A stretch of DNA of 12,885 bases from positions 1-12,885 of the forward strand of contig JBDNIO010000233.1 of assembly GCA_041688215.1 (NCBI GenBank), given 5' to 3'. The DNA comes from JBDNIO01 sp041688215 (lineage in GTDB: Bacteria; Pseudomonadota; Gammaproteobacteria; Nevskiales; Salinisphaeraceae). This document shows, piece by piece, positions 6,386 through 12,885 of the stretch (its first letter is position 1; every line of letters begins with the position of its first letter). Position numbers and translations under genes: made by a program. The notes under the pieces are model-generated. The model searched no databases and had not been told where the DNA came from. It saw only the letters and a list, made by a program, of their open reading frames with translations.

Positions 6386-7507
6386 GTGAAGCAAGCCGTA
6401 ATCAGCAGTAGCGGGCTATACACGCCGGAAGAATCCGTATCCAACGACGAGCTGGTGCAGGCTTTTAACCAGTACGTGGACAACTATAACGCCGAACATG
6501 CGGCAGATGTCGAAGCCGGTAATGTTGAGCCGCTGGCGCATTCCTCCAGCGAATTCATCTACAAGGCCTCCGGCATCAAAAGCCGCTACACGGTAGACAA
6601 AGCCGGTATTCTGGACCCGGAATTCATGCGCCCGCGTATAGACCAGCGTAGCAATGATGAACCCTCGCTCATGTGCGAAATGGCCATCAAGGCCGCAACC
6701 CAGGCTCTGGAAATCGCACAACGTGACCCGGCGGACGTGGATATGGTTATCGCGGCCTGTTCCAATCTGCCACGGCCGTATCCGGCGCTGGCGGTGGAAA
6801 TTCAGCATTATCTTGGAACAGGTGGCTTCGGGTTCGACATGAACGTGGCTTGCGCCACCGCTGCCTTCGGCATTCAGACCGCGGTGGATGCCATTCGCAG
6901 TGGCAGCGTTAAAAGCGTATTGATGGTGAACCCGGAAATCTGCACAGCGCACCTGAATTTTCGTGACCGCGACTGTCACTTCATTTTCGGCGACGTGTGT
7001 ACCGCGATGTTGATCGAGGCCGAGGATTTCGCCGAAATTAGTGCCAGATTCCGGGTGCTGGGTACGCGACTGACTACGCAGTATTCAAATAATATTCGCA
7101 ATAACTTTGGCTTTCTGAATCCGTCCGAGACGCCGCAACGCAGCGAGTTTGATCAATTGTTCGCCCAGAATGGCCGCCGGGTATTCAAGGAAGTCACCCC
7201 GCTGGTGGCCAGTCTGGTTGCCGAGCACGTTAACGATGTTGATGTGGACGTGGCCGAAATCAAGCGCCTGTGGTTGCACCAGGCCAACATCAATATGAAC
7301 AGCCTGATATCCAAGCGCGTGTTCGGGCGCGAAGCTACGGCTGAGGAAATGCCGTCGGTAATCCACGAATACGGCAATACCAGTTCCGCCAGCCCGGTGA
7401 TTGTCTTCCATAAATATCATGATGACCTGCAGGCCGGTGATGTGGGCGTGTTGTGCGGCTTTGGCGCTGGCTACTCCGCAGGCAGCGTCGTACTGCGCCG
7501 GATTTAA
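6386..7507 (+). CDS. FabH-like beta-ketoacyl-ACP synthase III
   Basis: Condenses an acyl-CoA primer with malonyl-ACP; soluble thiolase-fold enzyme. 373 residues from GTG 6386, chosen because GGAG lies five bases upstream and KQAVISSSGLYTP is the normal family start (a TTG at 6362 is in frame but has no such site). The triad is complete: Cys156 in NVACATAAFG, His298 in LWLHQANINMN and Asn331 in EYGNTSSAS, with the C-terminal GFGAGYSAGSVVL glycine loop. It is about 55 residues longer than housekeeping FabH (about 317), mainly in the 25-90 region (NQYVDNYNAEHAADVEAGNVEPL...GIKSRYTVDKAGILDPEFMRPR). That places it with the longer FabH-like proteins of Pseudomonas and relatives, such as the PA3286 type that uses octanoyl-CoA from beta-oxidation. 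This subgroup call is from memory of the family, so the primer specificity is uncertain. It probably has its own promoter in 6283-6385. Confidence 0.87.
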   Translation: MKQAVISSSGLYTPEESVSNDELVQAFNQYVDNYNAEHAADVEAGNVEPLAHSSSEFIYKASGIKSRYTVDKAGILDPEFMRPRIDQRSNDEPSLMCEMAIKAATQALEIAQRDPADVDMVIAACSNLPRPYPALAVEIQHYLGTGGFGFDMNVACATAAFGIQTAVDAIRSGSVKSVLMVNPEICTAHLNFRDRDCHFIFGDVCTAMLIEAEDFAEISARFRVLGTRLTTQYSNNIRNNFGFLNPSETPQRSEFDQLFAQNGRRVFKEVTPLVASLVAEHVNDVDVDVAEIKRLWLHQANINMNSLISKRVFGREATAEEMPSVIHEYGNTSSASPVIVFHKYHDDLQAGDVGVLCGFGAGYSAGSVVLRRI

Positions 7508-7516
7508 CCCCCACAG

Positions 7517-7682
7517 TAACCACGCAAGACACAAGGCAAGAATTAAGGATTGTTTTAAAACTGATAAACACAAAGGCACAAAGAACACAAAGGGTTCAGT
7601 TCCGACTCTTCGTGCTCTTTGTGTTCTTTGTGGTTTAAATTTTCTTCTTCGCTCTGTATCTCCGTATCTCTGTGGTTAAAAC
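7517..7682. repeat. nested inverted repeat built from CACAAAGA-type units
   Basis: The gap between the ketosynthase and pepN holds a two-level palindrome. Outer ends: TAACCAC (7517-7523) with GTGGTTA (7672-7678), each continuing into purine-rich or complementary sequence. Inner arms: 7565-7594 (TAAACACAAAGGCACAAAGA...) pairs imperfectly with 7606-7637 (...CTTTGTGTTCTTTGTGGTTTA). Within the arms, units such as CACAAAGAA, CACAAAGAG and CACGAAGAG repeat about every nine bases. This matches a type of dispersed intergenic repeat that gives spurious NHKEHKEHEE-like translations in many bacterial genomes; the minus strand here reads exactly that. It could act as a transcription-end or mRNA-processing hairpin. 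No gene is supported in 7508-7703. Confidence 0.75.
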
Positions 7683-7703
7683 TTTTCATTACTGGACGCC
7701 TAA

Positions 7704-10316
7704 ATGAGCGACTCTCCCAAAGCAAAATACCGCAAGGACTATGCACCGCCCGCCTATTTGGTGGACAACGTGGGGCTGGATTTCGACATCCAGGCTGATC
7801 ACACAGATGTAAGCGTAGAAATGCAGGTGCGGCGCAATCCGGCCGGTAGCGGTAGCTCGTGGCGTCTGGACGGACGCGAAATGGAGTTGCTGCACATTGC
7901 GATAAACGGCTCAGAATTAACATCAGATGATTACACGCAACATACTGATTATATTACGCTTAATCCGAAACTGGAAGAATTCACTTTAAGTCTGAAAAAC
8001 CGTATCGAGCCGGACGCCAATACCGCGCTGGAGGGTTTTTATCGGTCGGGCGAGATACTGACAACCCAGTGCGAATCCAGCGGCTTTTCGCGCATTACCT
8101 ATTTCCCGGACCGCCCCGATGTACTCTCGCGTTATCGCGTTAAATTAACTGCGGATAAGCAGCAATACCCCATACTGCTCGCCAACGGCGACTGCGTAGA
8201 GCAGGGCGATGCAGAGGCCGGGCGCCACTACGCAATCTGGCAAGACCCTTTTCCCAAACCCTGCTATCTGTTCGCCACGGTGGCCGGGGATCTGGCCGAA
8301 ATCAGCGACAGCTACCGCACCCAGTCCGGGCGTGATATCGCCATTCGCTTTTATACCGACCACGGCAATGAGAGCCTCTGCGACCACGCCATCCATTCCC
8401 TGAAACAGGCCATGGCCTGGGACGAGCGCGTGTACGGTCTGGAATATGACCTGGACACTTACATGGTTGTGGCCGTGGGCAGCTTCAATATGGGCGCGAT
8501 GGAAAACAAGGGCCTGAACATCTTCAACACCAGTTGCATACTGGCCAGCCCGGAAACCGCAACCGACCACGACTTCACAACCGTGCGTGATGTCGTCGCC
8601 CACGAGTATTTCCACAACTACACCGGCAACCGGGTGACTTGCCAGGACTGGTTCCAGCTCTCGCTCAAGGAAAGCCTTACCGTATTTCGTGAACAGCAGT
8701 TTGCGGCGGATCACGACTCCCCGGGCGTTACCCGCATCGAGCAGGCGCGCATCGTACGCAACGTCCAGTTTCCGGAAGACGCCGGTCCCACCGCGCATCC
8801 GGTGCGGCCCGAGTCCTATATCGAGATGAATAATTTTTACACCATCACGATTTACCAGAAAGGTGCGGAAGTTATCCGCATGATGCACACCATTCTGGGC
8901 GATGCCGCGTTTAACAAAGCAGTGCGCCATTACCTGCAAAAGCACGATGGGCAAGCCGTAAGCATCGAGGATTTTATCGTGGCGCTGGAAGAATCCAGCG
9001 GCGCAGACTTGCAGCAGTTCCGCCTCTGGTACAACCAGGCGGGCACCCCGCAAATCACGGTAGACGAACATTTTGATGCCGATGCCGGTGAGTACAGGCT
9101 AAAACTTGTCCAGCATTTGCCGTCGACGCCGGGGCAAAAAGACAAACAACCCATGCACATACCGGTGTCGCTGGCTTTGTTTGACGATAATGGCGTCCTG
9201 GACGACGCGCTCGATTCAAACCTGCTACACCTGCGCGAGACCGAACAAAGCTGGAATTTCGATGGTTTACGCAGCAAACCCACGCCGTCTTTGCTGCGCG
9301 GATTCTCGGCCCCGGTAAAACTGCTTAATCCCTTGAGTGACGCCGAACTTGCGCAGCTGATGCAGGTGGAAGACGACGCGTTCGCGCGTTGGGAAGCGGC
9401 ACAGCAATTGTTGTTGCAGGCGTTGATGGCGGAGGTTGCAGCGCATGGCAAAGCGGGTGAATCCGTCCCCAAAGAAAACCTGTACAACGCGTTCTCGAAT
9501 CTGCTGTCAGACCCGCCCCAAGATCGCGCCTTACTTGCGGAAATGCTTACCCTTCCGACCGAAAGCTATCTCGCGGAACAGTACGACCAGATTGATATGG
9601 GGGCCGTTGTAAGCGCGCATGCCAAACTGAAAACCGGCCTGGGCCTAGCCCTGGTCGAATCTTTGCAGGCGCTGTTGGTGCAGCAAGACAGCCAGCAGGC
9701 TTATAGCTTTGAACCCGCAGAAGTCGGCCGCCGGCGCCTGGCCGGGGTTTGTCTGCAGTATCTCGCCGCGGCGGATGTTGCCGGCATTCGGCAGGATTGT
9801 CTGGACCGTTACCTCAGCGCGGACAACATGACCGACAGCATGTCCGCGCTGAATGCTCTGCGAGATTTGGATTGCGAACAACGTAGCCAGGCATTTGAGC
9901 ATTACGAGCAACGTTGGCAGGATCAGCCGTTGGTGCTGGACAAGTGGTTTGCGCTGCACGCCACCGGCCGCGTACCGGATGCGTTCACGCAGATACAGAA
10001 GCTACTGGAGCATCCGGGTTTCGATCTGAGGAATCCCAATCGTGTGCGCGCGTTACTGGGGTGTTTCGCGCGCGCCAATCTGCGCGAATTCCATCGTGAG
10101 GATGGCGCGGGATATGCATTTATTGGTGATCAGGTGTTGGTATTGAATCGCCTGAATCCACAAGTCGCCGCGCGCCTGGCAGGCGCTTTCAGCCAATGGC
10201 GCCGCTACAAAGGCAAGGCAGGCGAGCGCATGCAGGCTGAACTTGAACGCATACAGGCCAGCGATAAGTTATCGCCTGATGTTTACGAGATCGTGGAAAA
10301 AAGCCTGCGCGGCTAG
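7704..10316 (+). CDS. pepN: aminopeptidase N (M1 family zinc metallopeptidase)
   Basis: Cytosolic broad-specificity aminopeptidase that removes N-terminal residues from peptides late in protein turnover. 870 residues, the same length as E. coli PepN. The exopeptidase motif GAMEN is at 264-268, and the zinc site HEYFH at 300-304 is followed by Glu323 in LKESL, which is exactly the HEXXH-X18-E spacing. NYTGNRVTCQDWFQLSLKE and FREQQF around it are typical of the bacterial PepN branch. The N-terminal beta domain begins at YRKDYAPPAYLVDNVGLDFDI, and the C-terminal alpha-helical domain ends with the PepN-like RYKGKAGERMQAELERI and DVYEIVEKSL. All catalytic residues are present and the frame is uninterrupted. 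ATG 7704 has only a weak TGGA upstream. It is followed by candidate intrinsic terminators, so it appears to be a single-gene unit. Confidence 0.97.
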   Translation: MSDSPKAKYRKDYAPPAYLVDNVGLDFDIQADHTDVSVEMQVRRNPAGSGSSWRLDGREMELLHIAINGSELTSDDYTQHTDYITLNPKLEEFTLSLKNRIEPDANTALEGFYRSGEILTTQCESSGFSRITYFPDRPDVLSRYRVKLTADKQQYPILLANGDCVEQGDAEAGRHYAIWQDPFPKPCYLFATVAGDLAEISDSYRTQSGRDIAIRFYTDHGNESLCDHAIHSLKQAMAWDERVYGLEYDLDTYMVVAVGSFNMGAMENKGLNIFNTSCILASPETATDHDFTTVRDVVAHEYFHNYTGNRVTCQDWFQLSLKESLTVFREQQFAADHDSPGVTRIEQARIVRNVQFPEDAGPTAHPVRPESYIEMNNFYTITIYQKGAEVIRMMHTILGDAAFNKAVRHYLQKHDGQAVSIEDFIVALEESSGADLQQFRLWYNQAGTPQITVDEHFDADAGEYRLKLVQHLPSTPGQKDKQPMHIPVSLALFDDNGVLDDALDSNLLHLRETEQSWNFDGLRSKPTPSLLRGFSAPVKLLNPLSDAELAQLMQVEDDAFARWEAAQQLLLQALMAEVAAHGKAGESVPKENLYNAFSNLLSDPPQDRALLAEMLTLPTESYLAEQYDQIDMGAVVSAHAKLKTGLGLALVESLQALLVQQDSQQAYSFEPAEVGRRRLAGVCLQYLAAADVAGIRQDCLDRYLSADNMTDSMSALNALRDLDCEQRSQAFEHYEQRWQDQPLVLDKWFALHATGRVPDAFTQIQKLLEHPGFDLRNPNRVRALLGCFARANLREFHREDGAGYAFIGDQVLVLNRLNPQVAARLAGAFSQWRRYKGKAGERMQAELERIQASDKLSPDVYEIVEKSLRG

Positions 10317-10346
10317 CATCGGCCGGCCTTGCCGGCGTGCATTTTT
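10316..10346 (+). terminator. candidate intrinsic terminator after pepN
   Basis: GCCGGC at 10322-10327 pairs with GCCGGC at 10331-10336 around a CTT loop. The stem can extend through small bulges by GCA/TGC and C-G, and is followed by ATTTTTC. It begins at the last base of the pepN stop codon. Confidence 0.6.
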
Positions 10347-10365
10347 CTATACTGGATAGTCGTTT

Positions 10366-10387
10366 AGCGGGACATCTCCCGTTTTTT
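10366..10387 (+). terminator. second candidate intrinsic terminator, abutting the Pho box
   Basis: AGCGGGA-CATC-TCCCGTT forms a stem of about seven pairs (one G-T) followed by a run of T through 10387. The last two T residues are also the first bases of the Pho box, so end-of-pepN termination and phoB activation signals are packed together. Confidence 0.6.
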
Positions 10388-10403
10388 GTCATGTTGCTGT
10401 AAC
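10386..10403 (+). promoter_or_regulatory. Pho box (PhoB binding site) of the phoBR promoter
   Basis: TTGTCAT-GTTG-CTGTAAC: two seven-base direct repeats close to CTGTCAT/CTGTAAC, separated by four bases, as in the established Pho box. A possible -10 hexamer, TAGCTT at 10414-10419, begins ten bases after the box, which is the normal spacing where the box replaces a -35 element. It predicts that phosphorylated PhoB activates its own operon under phosphate limitation. Confidence 0.75.
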
Positions 10404-10441
10404 TTGGTGTTCGTAGCTTTTGCAGGGAGTATTCCGCGAGC

Positions 10442-11152
10442 ATGAAGAAAAAGCCAATGCAGCATAAACATATTTTAATCGTAGAGGATGAGGCGCCCAT
10501 CCGCGATATGGTTCGTTTCTCTCTGGAACGGGCTGAATTTCGGGTGAGTGAAGCCGAGGACGCGCACCAGGCGCGCCTCGCTATTGCCGCCGACCGGCCC
10601 GACCTGGTCCTGCTGGACTGGATGATGCCGGGCGTGTCCGGCGCCGAATTTGCGCGCGAACTGCGCCGCGAAGAGCTAACCCGCGAACTGCCGATCATCA
10701 TGGTCACCGCCCGCGTGGACGAAGAGGACCGCGTACGTGGCCTGAATCTGGGCGCGGATGATTATGTGGTGAAGCCGTTTTCGTCCTCCGAACTGGTCGC
10801 CCGTGTGCGCGCTGTATTACGCCGGACCACGCCCGGCGGGCAAGACGAAACACTGGAAGTTGATGGTCTGTTGCTGGACGCGGTCAGCCAGCGCGTATCT
10901 GCGGGCGATACATCCGTCAAACTCGGCCCCACGGAATTCCGCCTGCTGCGATTCTTCATGAGCAACCCCGAGCGTGTTTATAGCCGCGAGCAAATGCTGA
11001 ACCGTGTCTGGGGCCAGAATGTCTATGTGGAAGAACGCACCGTGGATGTGCATATTCGCCGTTTGCGCAAGGCCCTTGCACCGCATGGCTTCGATGCGTT
11101 TATCCAGACCGTGCGTGGCAGCGGCTACCGCTTTTCCAACAAGGCTGTTTAG
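10442..11152 (+). CDS. phoB: phosphate regulon response regulator PhoB
   Basis: OmpR-family transcription factor that, once phosphorylated, activates phosphate-starvation genes from Pho boxes. 236 residues. Receiver domain about 9-125: acidic pocket EDE at 15-17, phosphoacceptor Asp59 in LVLLDWMMPG, Thr89 in IIMVTAR, and Lys111 in DDYVVKPF. Winged-helix DNA-binding domain about 140-232: LGPTEFRLLRFFMSNPERVYSREQMLNRVWG, then VEERTVDVHIRRLRKAL and the FIQTVRGSGYRF wing, all closely PhoB-like. ATG 10442 has GGGAG twelve bases upstream and GCGAG directly before it; an internal ATG at 10457 would also fit, since E. coli PhoB begins only a few residues before its ILVVEDE. A Pho box sits about 40 bases upstream and phoR follows 24 bases downstream. 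Confidence 0.95.
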   Translation: MKKKPMQHKHILIVEDEAPIRDMVRFSLERAEFRVSEAEDAHQARLAIAADRPDLVLLDWMMPGVSGAEFARELRREELTRELPIIMVTARVDEEDRVRGLNLGADDYVVKPFSSSELVARVRAVLRRTTPGGQDETLEVDGLLLDAVSQRVSAGDTSVKLGPTEFRLLRFFMSNPERVYSREQMLNRVWGQNVYVEERTVDVHIRRLRKALAPHGFDAFIQTVRGSGYRFSNKAV

Positions 11153-11176
11153 TCTGGCCGGGATGGATACGCAGCG

Positions 11177-12553
11177 GTGAGCATTCCCAGTGTCGGTATT
11201 GGTGTTGCGTGGCGACGGGAACTGGGACTGCTATGCGTCTGGATGGTGCTATGGGCGATAACCGGTTTTCTGATTAGCCATCTGCTGGCGGCGCTGCTTG
11301 CCGGCGTCAGTCTGTATCTTGCGCTGCATCTCGGTTATACCTACAAATTACACGACTGGTTAATTCGTGGAGAGCGCAAACCGCCACCGGATGGCAGTGG
11401 TGTGTGGCAGGAAATCTTCATGGAGTTCCATCACATCACCCAGCGTAGCCGCAAACGCAAACGCCATCTTAAGAGCATAGTGAGCGAGTTCGAGGCCTCC
11501 ACCGCAGCCTTGCCGGATGGCGCCGTTGTGCTCGATTCCAAGGCGCGTATCGTGTGGTTCAATAGCGCTGCCGGACTCTTGCTGGACCTGCATTCACCCA
11601 AGGATATTGGCCAGCGTATCGCGAATCTTGTGCGTCATCCCAGCTTCACGCAATACCTGGCTGACCCGAGCTGCTGCCAGCAGGTAGAGATTCCGTCGGG
11701 CAGTAGTGACGAAAAAGTAGTCGCGCTACGCATCATTCCGTATGGCAACGGCCAACGGTTGTTGATTGCGCGCGACATTAGCGACCAGAAACGCCTGGAA
11801 GCAATGCGTCGTGATTTCGTAGCCAACGCATCGCATGAATTACGTACACCGCTCACGGTATTGCGGGGCTACCTCGAAATGATGGTTGACGAGGGCGACC
11901 AGCACAACGCGGGCGGTGCGTTAAAGCGGTGGCAAAAACCCATTAGCGAGATGAGTGCGCAAGCGGTACGTATGGGCCGTATTATCGAAGATTTACTCAA
12001 GCTTGCGCGTGTAGAGTCCGAGGGGCATAAACAGAAACAGGAAGTAGTCAACGTGCCTGAACTTCTTGAACGTTTGCTTGCAGATGCGCGCAAGACCGAT
12101 GAAAAAAGCCACACGATAACCGGGGACTTCGACCAGGCGCTTTTTCTGTACGGACGCCCAGGAGAACTGGAAAGCGTGTTCAGCAACCTGATAACCAATG
12201 CCGTTCAGTACACCCCAACGGAGGGGGACATACACGTACGCTGGTGGTGCGAGCATAACGCTGCCTGTTTCAGCGTCACTGACACTGGCATTGGTATTGA
12301 TGCCAGATATATCCCCCGGCTAACCGAGCGATTTTATCGCGTAGACCCAGGCCGTAGCAGTGCCAGCGGAGGCACCGGACTCGGCCTTGCCATCGTAAAG
12401 CACTGCCTGGAGCATCATGAGAGCGAACTGGAAGTCGCCAGTGAAATAAATGTCGGCAGTAGCTTCAGTTGCCGCTTTCCTGGGCAGCGTACGCACCTAC
12501 GCACGGCTAAAAACAGGGGCCGCACCCAAACTATAGAAGTTGCCTCTGGCTAG
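11177..12553 (+). CDS. phoR: phosphate regulon sensor histidine kinase PhoR
   Basis: Inner-membrane kinase/phosphatase that controls PhoB in response to phosphate-transporter status. 458 residues from GTG 11177. Two hydrophobic segments near the N-terminus (about 16-34 and 36-55) are joined by a very short loop, so there is almost no periplasmic domain, as expected for PhoR. A basic linker (RSRKRKRHL) leads to a PAS domain at about 108-195 (LPDGAVVLDSKARIVWFNSAA). Kinase core: H-box ASHELRTPL with His220, N-box NLITNAVQYTP (Asn337/Asn341), G1 DTGIGI starting at Asp369, RFYRVDPGRS, and G2 GGTGLGLAIVKH at about 397-408. All kinase motifs are intact. The 24-base gap to phoB and the single upstream Pho box indicate one operon. 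No pst or phoU gene is visible, although the gene after it is cut by the window edge. Confidence 0.95.
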   Translation: MSIPSVGIGVAWRRELGLLCVWMVLWAITGFLISHLLAALLAGVSLYLALHLGYTYKLHDWLIRGERKPPPDGSGVWQEIFMEFHHITQRSRKRKRHLKSIVSEFEASTAALPDGAVVLDSKARIVWFNSAAGLLLDLHSPKDIGQRIANLVRHPSFTQYLADPSCCQQVEIPSGSSDEKVVALRIIPYGNGQRLLIARDISDQKRLEAMRRDFVANASHELRTPLTVLRGYLEMMVDEGDQHNAGGALKRWQKPISEMSAQAVRMGRIIEDLLKLARVESEGHKQKQEVVNVPELLERLLADARKTDEKSHTITGDFDQALFLYGRPGELESVFSNLITNAVQYTPTEGDIHVRWWCEHNAACFSVTDTGIGIDARYIPRLTERFYRVDPGRSSASGGTGLGLAIVKHCLEHHESELEVASEINVGSSFSCRFPGQRTHLRTAKNRGRTQTIEVASG

Positions 12554-12872
12554 GAGTCTGCGCCGTAGGGATTCGCGATAGCGAAAATGCAATATCGCGC
12601 AAAGGCGCGAAGATTAAAAAGAGCTTTAAGAAACAACGTTTGCGTCTTAGCGTCTTTGCGCGAGATTATGCTTCTTGCGCGATAGCGCGCCGCTTGCGGG
12701 GCGTTACCTTCTAGTGTACTGCGCCGCACTGTCTCGAACTTACAACTCAAGTTTCGGAGTTCATTTTGAGCACAAAAGCACCAGTAACTTATTGATTTAA
12801 GAATAAAAAGGGTCTTGCGCGTGGTAAAGTGTTGATTCTCAAATCCCAACATCAAAACCACGGAAGATCCAC
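12554..12872. other. gene-poor stretch after phoR
   Basis: About 320 bases between phoR and the next gene start. A 103-codon frame is open on the minus strand (12861 to 12550), but its translation (SRKDAKTQTLF...LRAFAR) is the typical by-product of a palindromic repeat, and its end overlaps phoR, so I do not call it. The first part holds the repeat listed separately. From about 12720 the sequence becomes AT-richer and must include the promoter of the gene starting at 12873, but I cannot pick convincing -35/-10 elements or a Pho box. Confidence 0.6.
12572..12690. repeat. palindromic intergenic repeat with CGCAAAGA-type units, flanked by GATA-loop hairpins
   Basis: Main arms: 12589-12615 (GCAATATCGCGCAAAGGCGC...) pair imperfectly with 12642-12671 (...CGTCTTTGCGCGAGATTATGC), with about 26 bases between them. 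Read on the minus strand, the right arm repeats a CGCAAAGA/CGCTAAGA unit about every eight bases. On either side is a small hairpin with a GATA loop: TTCGC-GATA-GCGAA (12572-12585) and GCGC-GATA-GCGC (12677-12688), which share CGCGATAGCG in the same orientation. The design resembles the element before pepN with G/C replacing some A/T. It could serve as a 3' end or processing signal for phoBR. Confidence 0.65.
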
Positions 12873-12885
12873 ATGAATAATGCCA
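12873..12885 (+). CDS. start of an unidentified gene (only first codons in window)
   Basis: ATG 12873 begins MNNA before the window ends. GGAAGA at 12862-12867 is a good ribosome binding site five bases upstream. Nothing more can be said about the product. A phosphate-transport or Pho-regulon gene is common after phoR, but no Pho box is seen in front of this one. Confidence 0.5.

Noticed and set aside
7555..7923. Minus-strand 122-codon frame with NHKEHKEHEE
   Set aside because: It is the reading of the purine-rich inverted repeat continued antisense into pepN, a known kind of false gene.
12550..12861. Minus-strand 103-codon frame after phoR
   Set aside because: Its translation (SRKDAKTQTLF...LRAFAR) comes from the palindromic repeat, its end overlaps phoR, and it lacks a ribosome binding site.

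Overview
The window looks like a stretch of a gammaproteobacterial chromosome. The DNA is moderately GC-rich. The recognisable genes are a DusA-type tRNA dihydrouridine synthase, a class 2 (quinone-linked) dihydroorotate dehydrogenase, an 870-residue PepN of the same length as the Escherichia coli enzyme, and a PhoB/PhoR pair. I see no phage, transposase, CRISPR, tRNA or rRNA. The content is mostly core genome, with a few poorly characterised genes and two palindromic intergenic repeats.

Left part, minus strand (1-2470): a membrane-anchored protein with a very long acidic Ser/Asp/Ala linker and a C-terminal bacterial SH3 domain. It is followed, with overlapping ends, by a small exported protein resembling only the first domain of bacterial alpha-2-macroglobulins, then by dusA, which runs off the left edge. 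These three probably form one transcription unit.

Middle (2552-7507): pyrD on the plus strand converges on a small YqiA-like alpha/beta hydrolase, and their stop codons overlap. A 100-base divergent region with a 14-base palindrome separates that hydrolase from a tightly packed plus-strand trio: a small basic protein of unknown function, a three-helix membrane protein, and an alpha/beta hydrolase with an N-terminal membrane domain. About 100 bases later comes a FabH-like beta-ketoacyl synthase with an intact Cys-His-Asn triad.

Right part (7508-12885): a nested inverted repeat rich in CACAAAGA-type units fills the gap before pepN. pepN is followed by two candidate intrinsic terminators. The T-tract of the second runs directly into a near-consensus Pho box in front of phoB-phoR, as expected for phosphate-starvation autoregulation. 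Beyond phoR lie about 320 bases without a convincing gene, containing a second palindromic element of similar design, and the first codons of another plus-strand gene.

I did not find a clearly new multi-gene system. The items most worth following up are the orphan alpha-2-macroglobulin-like domain beside the SH3 protein, the membrane/hydrolase trio, and the two palindromic repeats.
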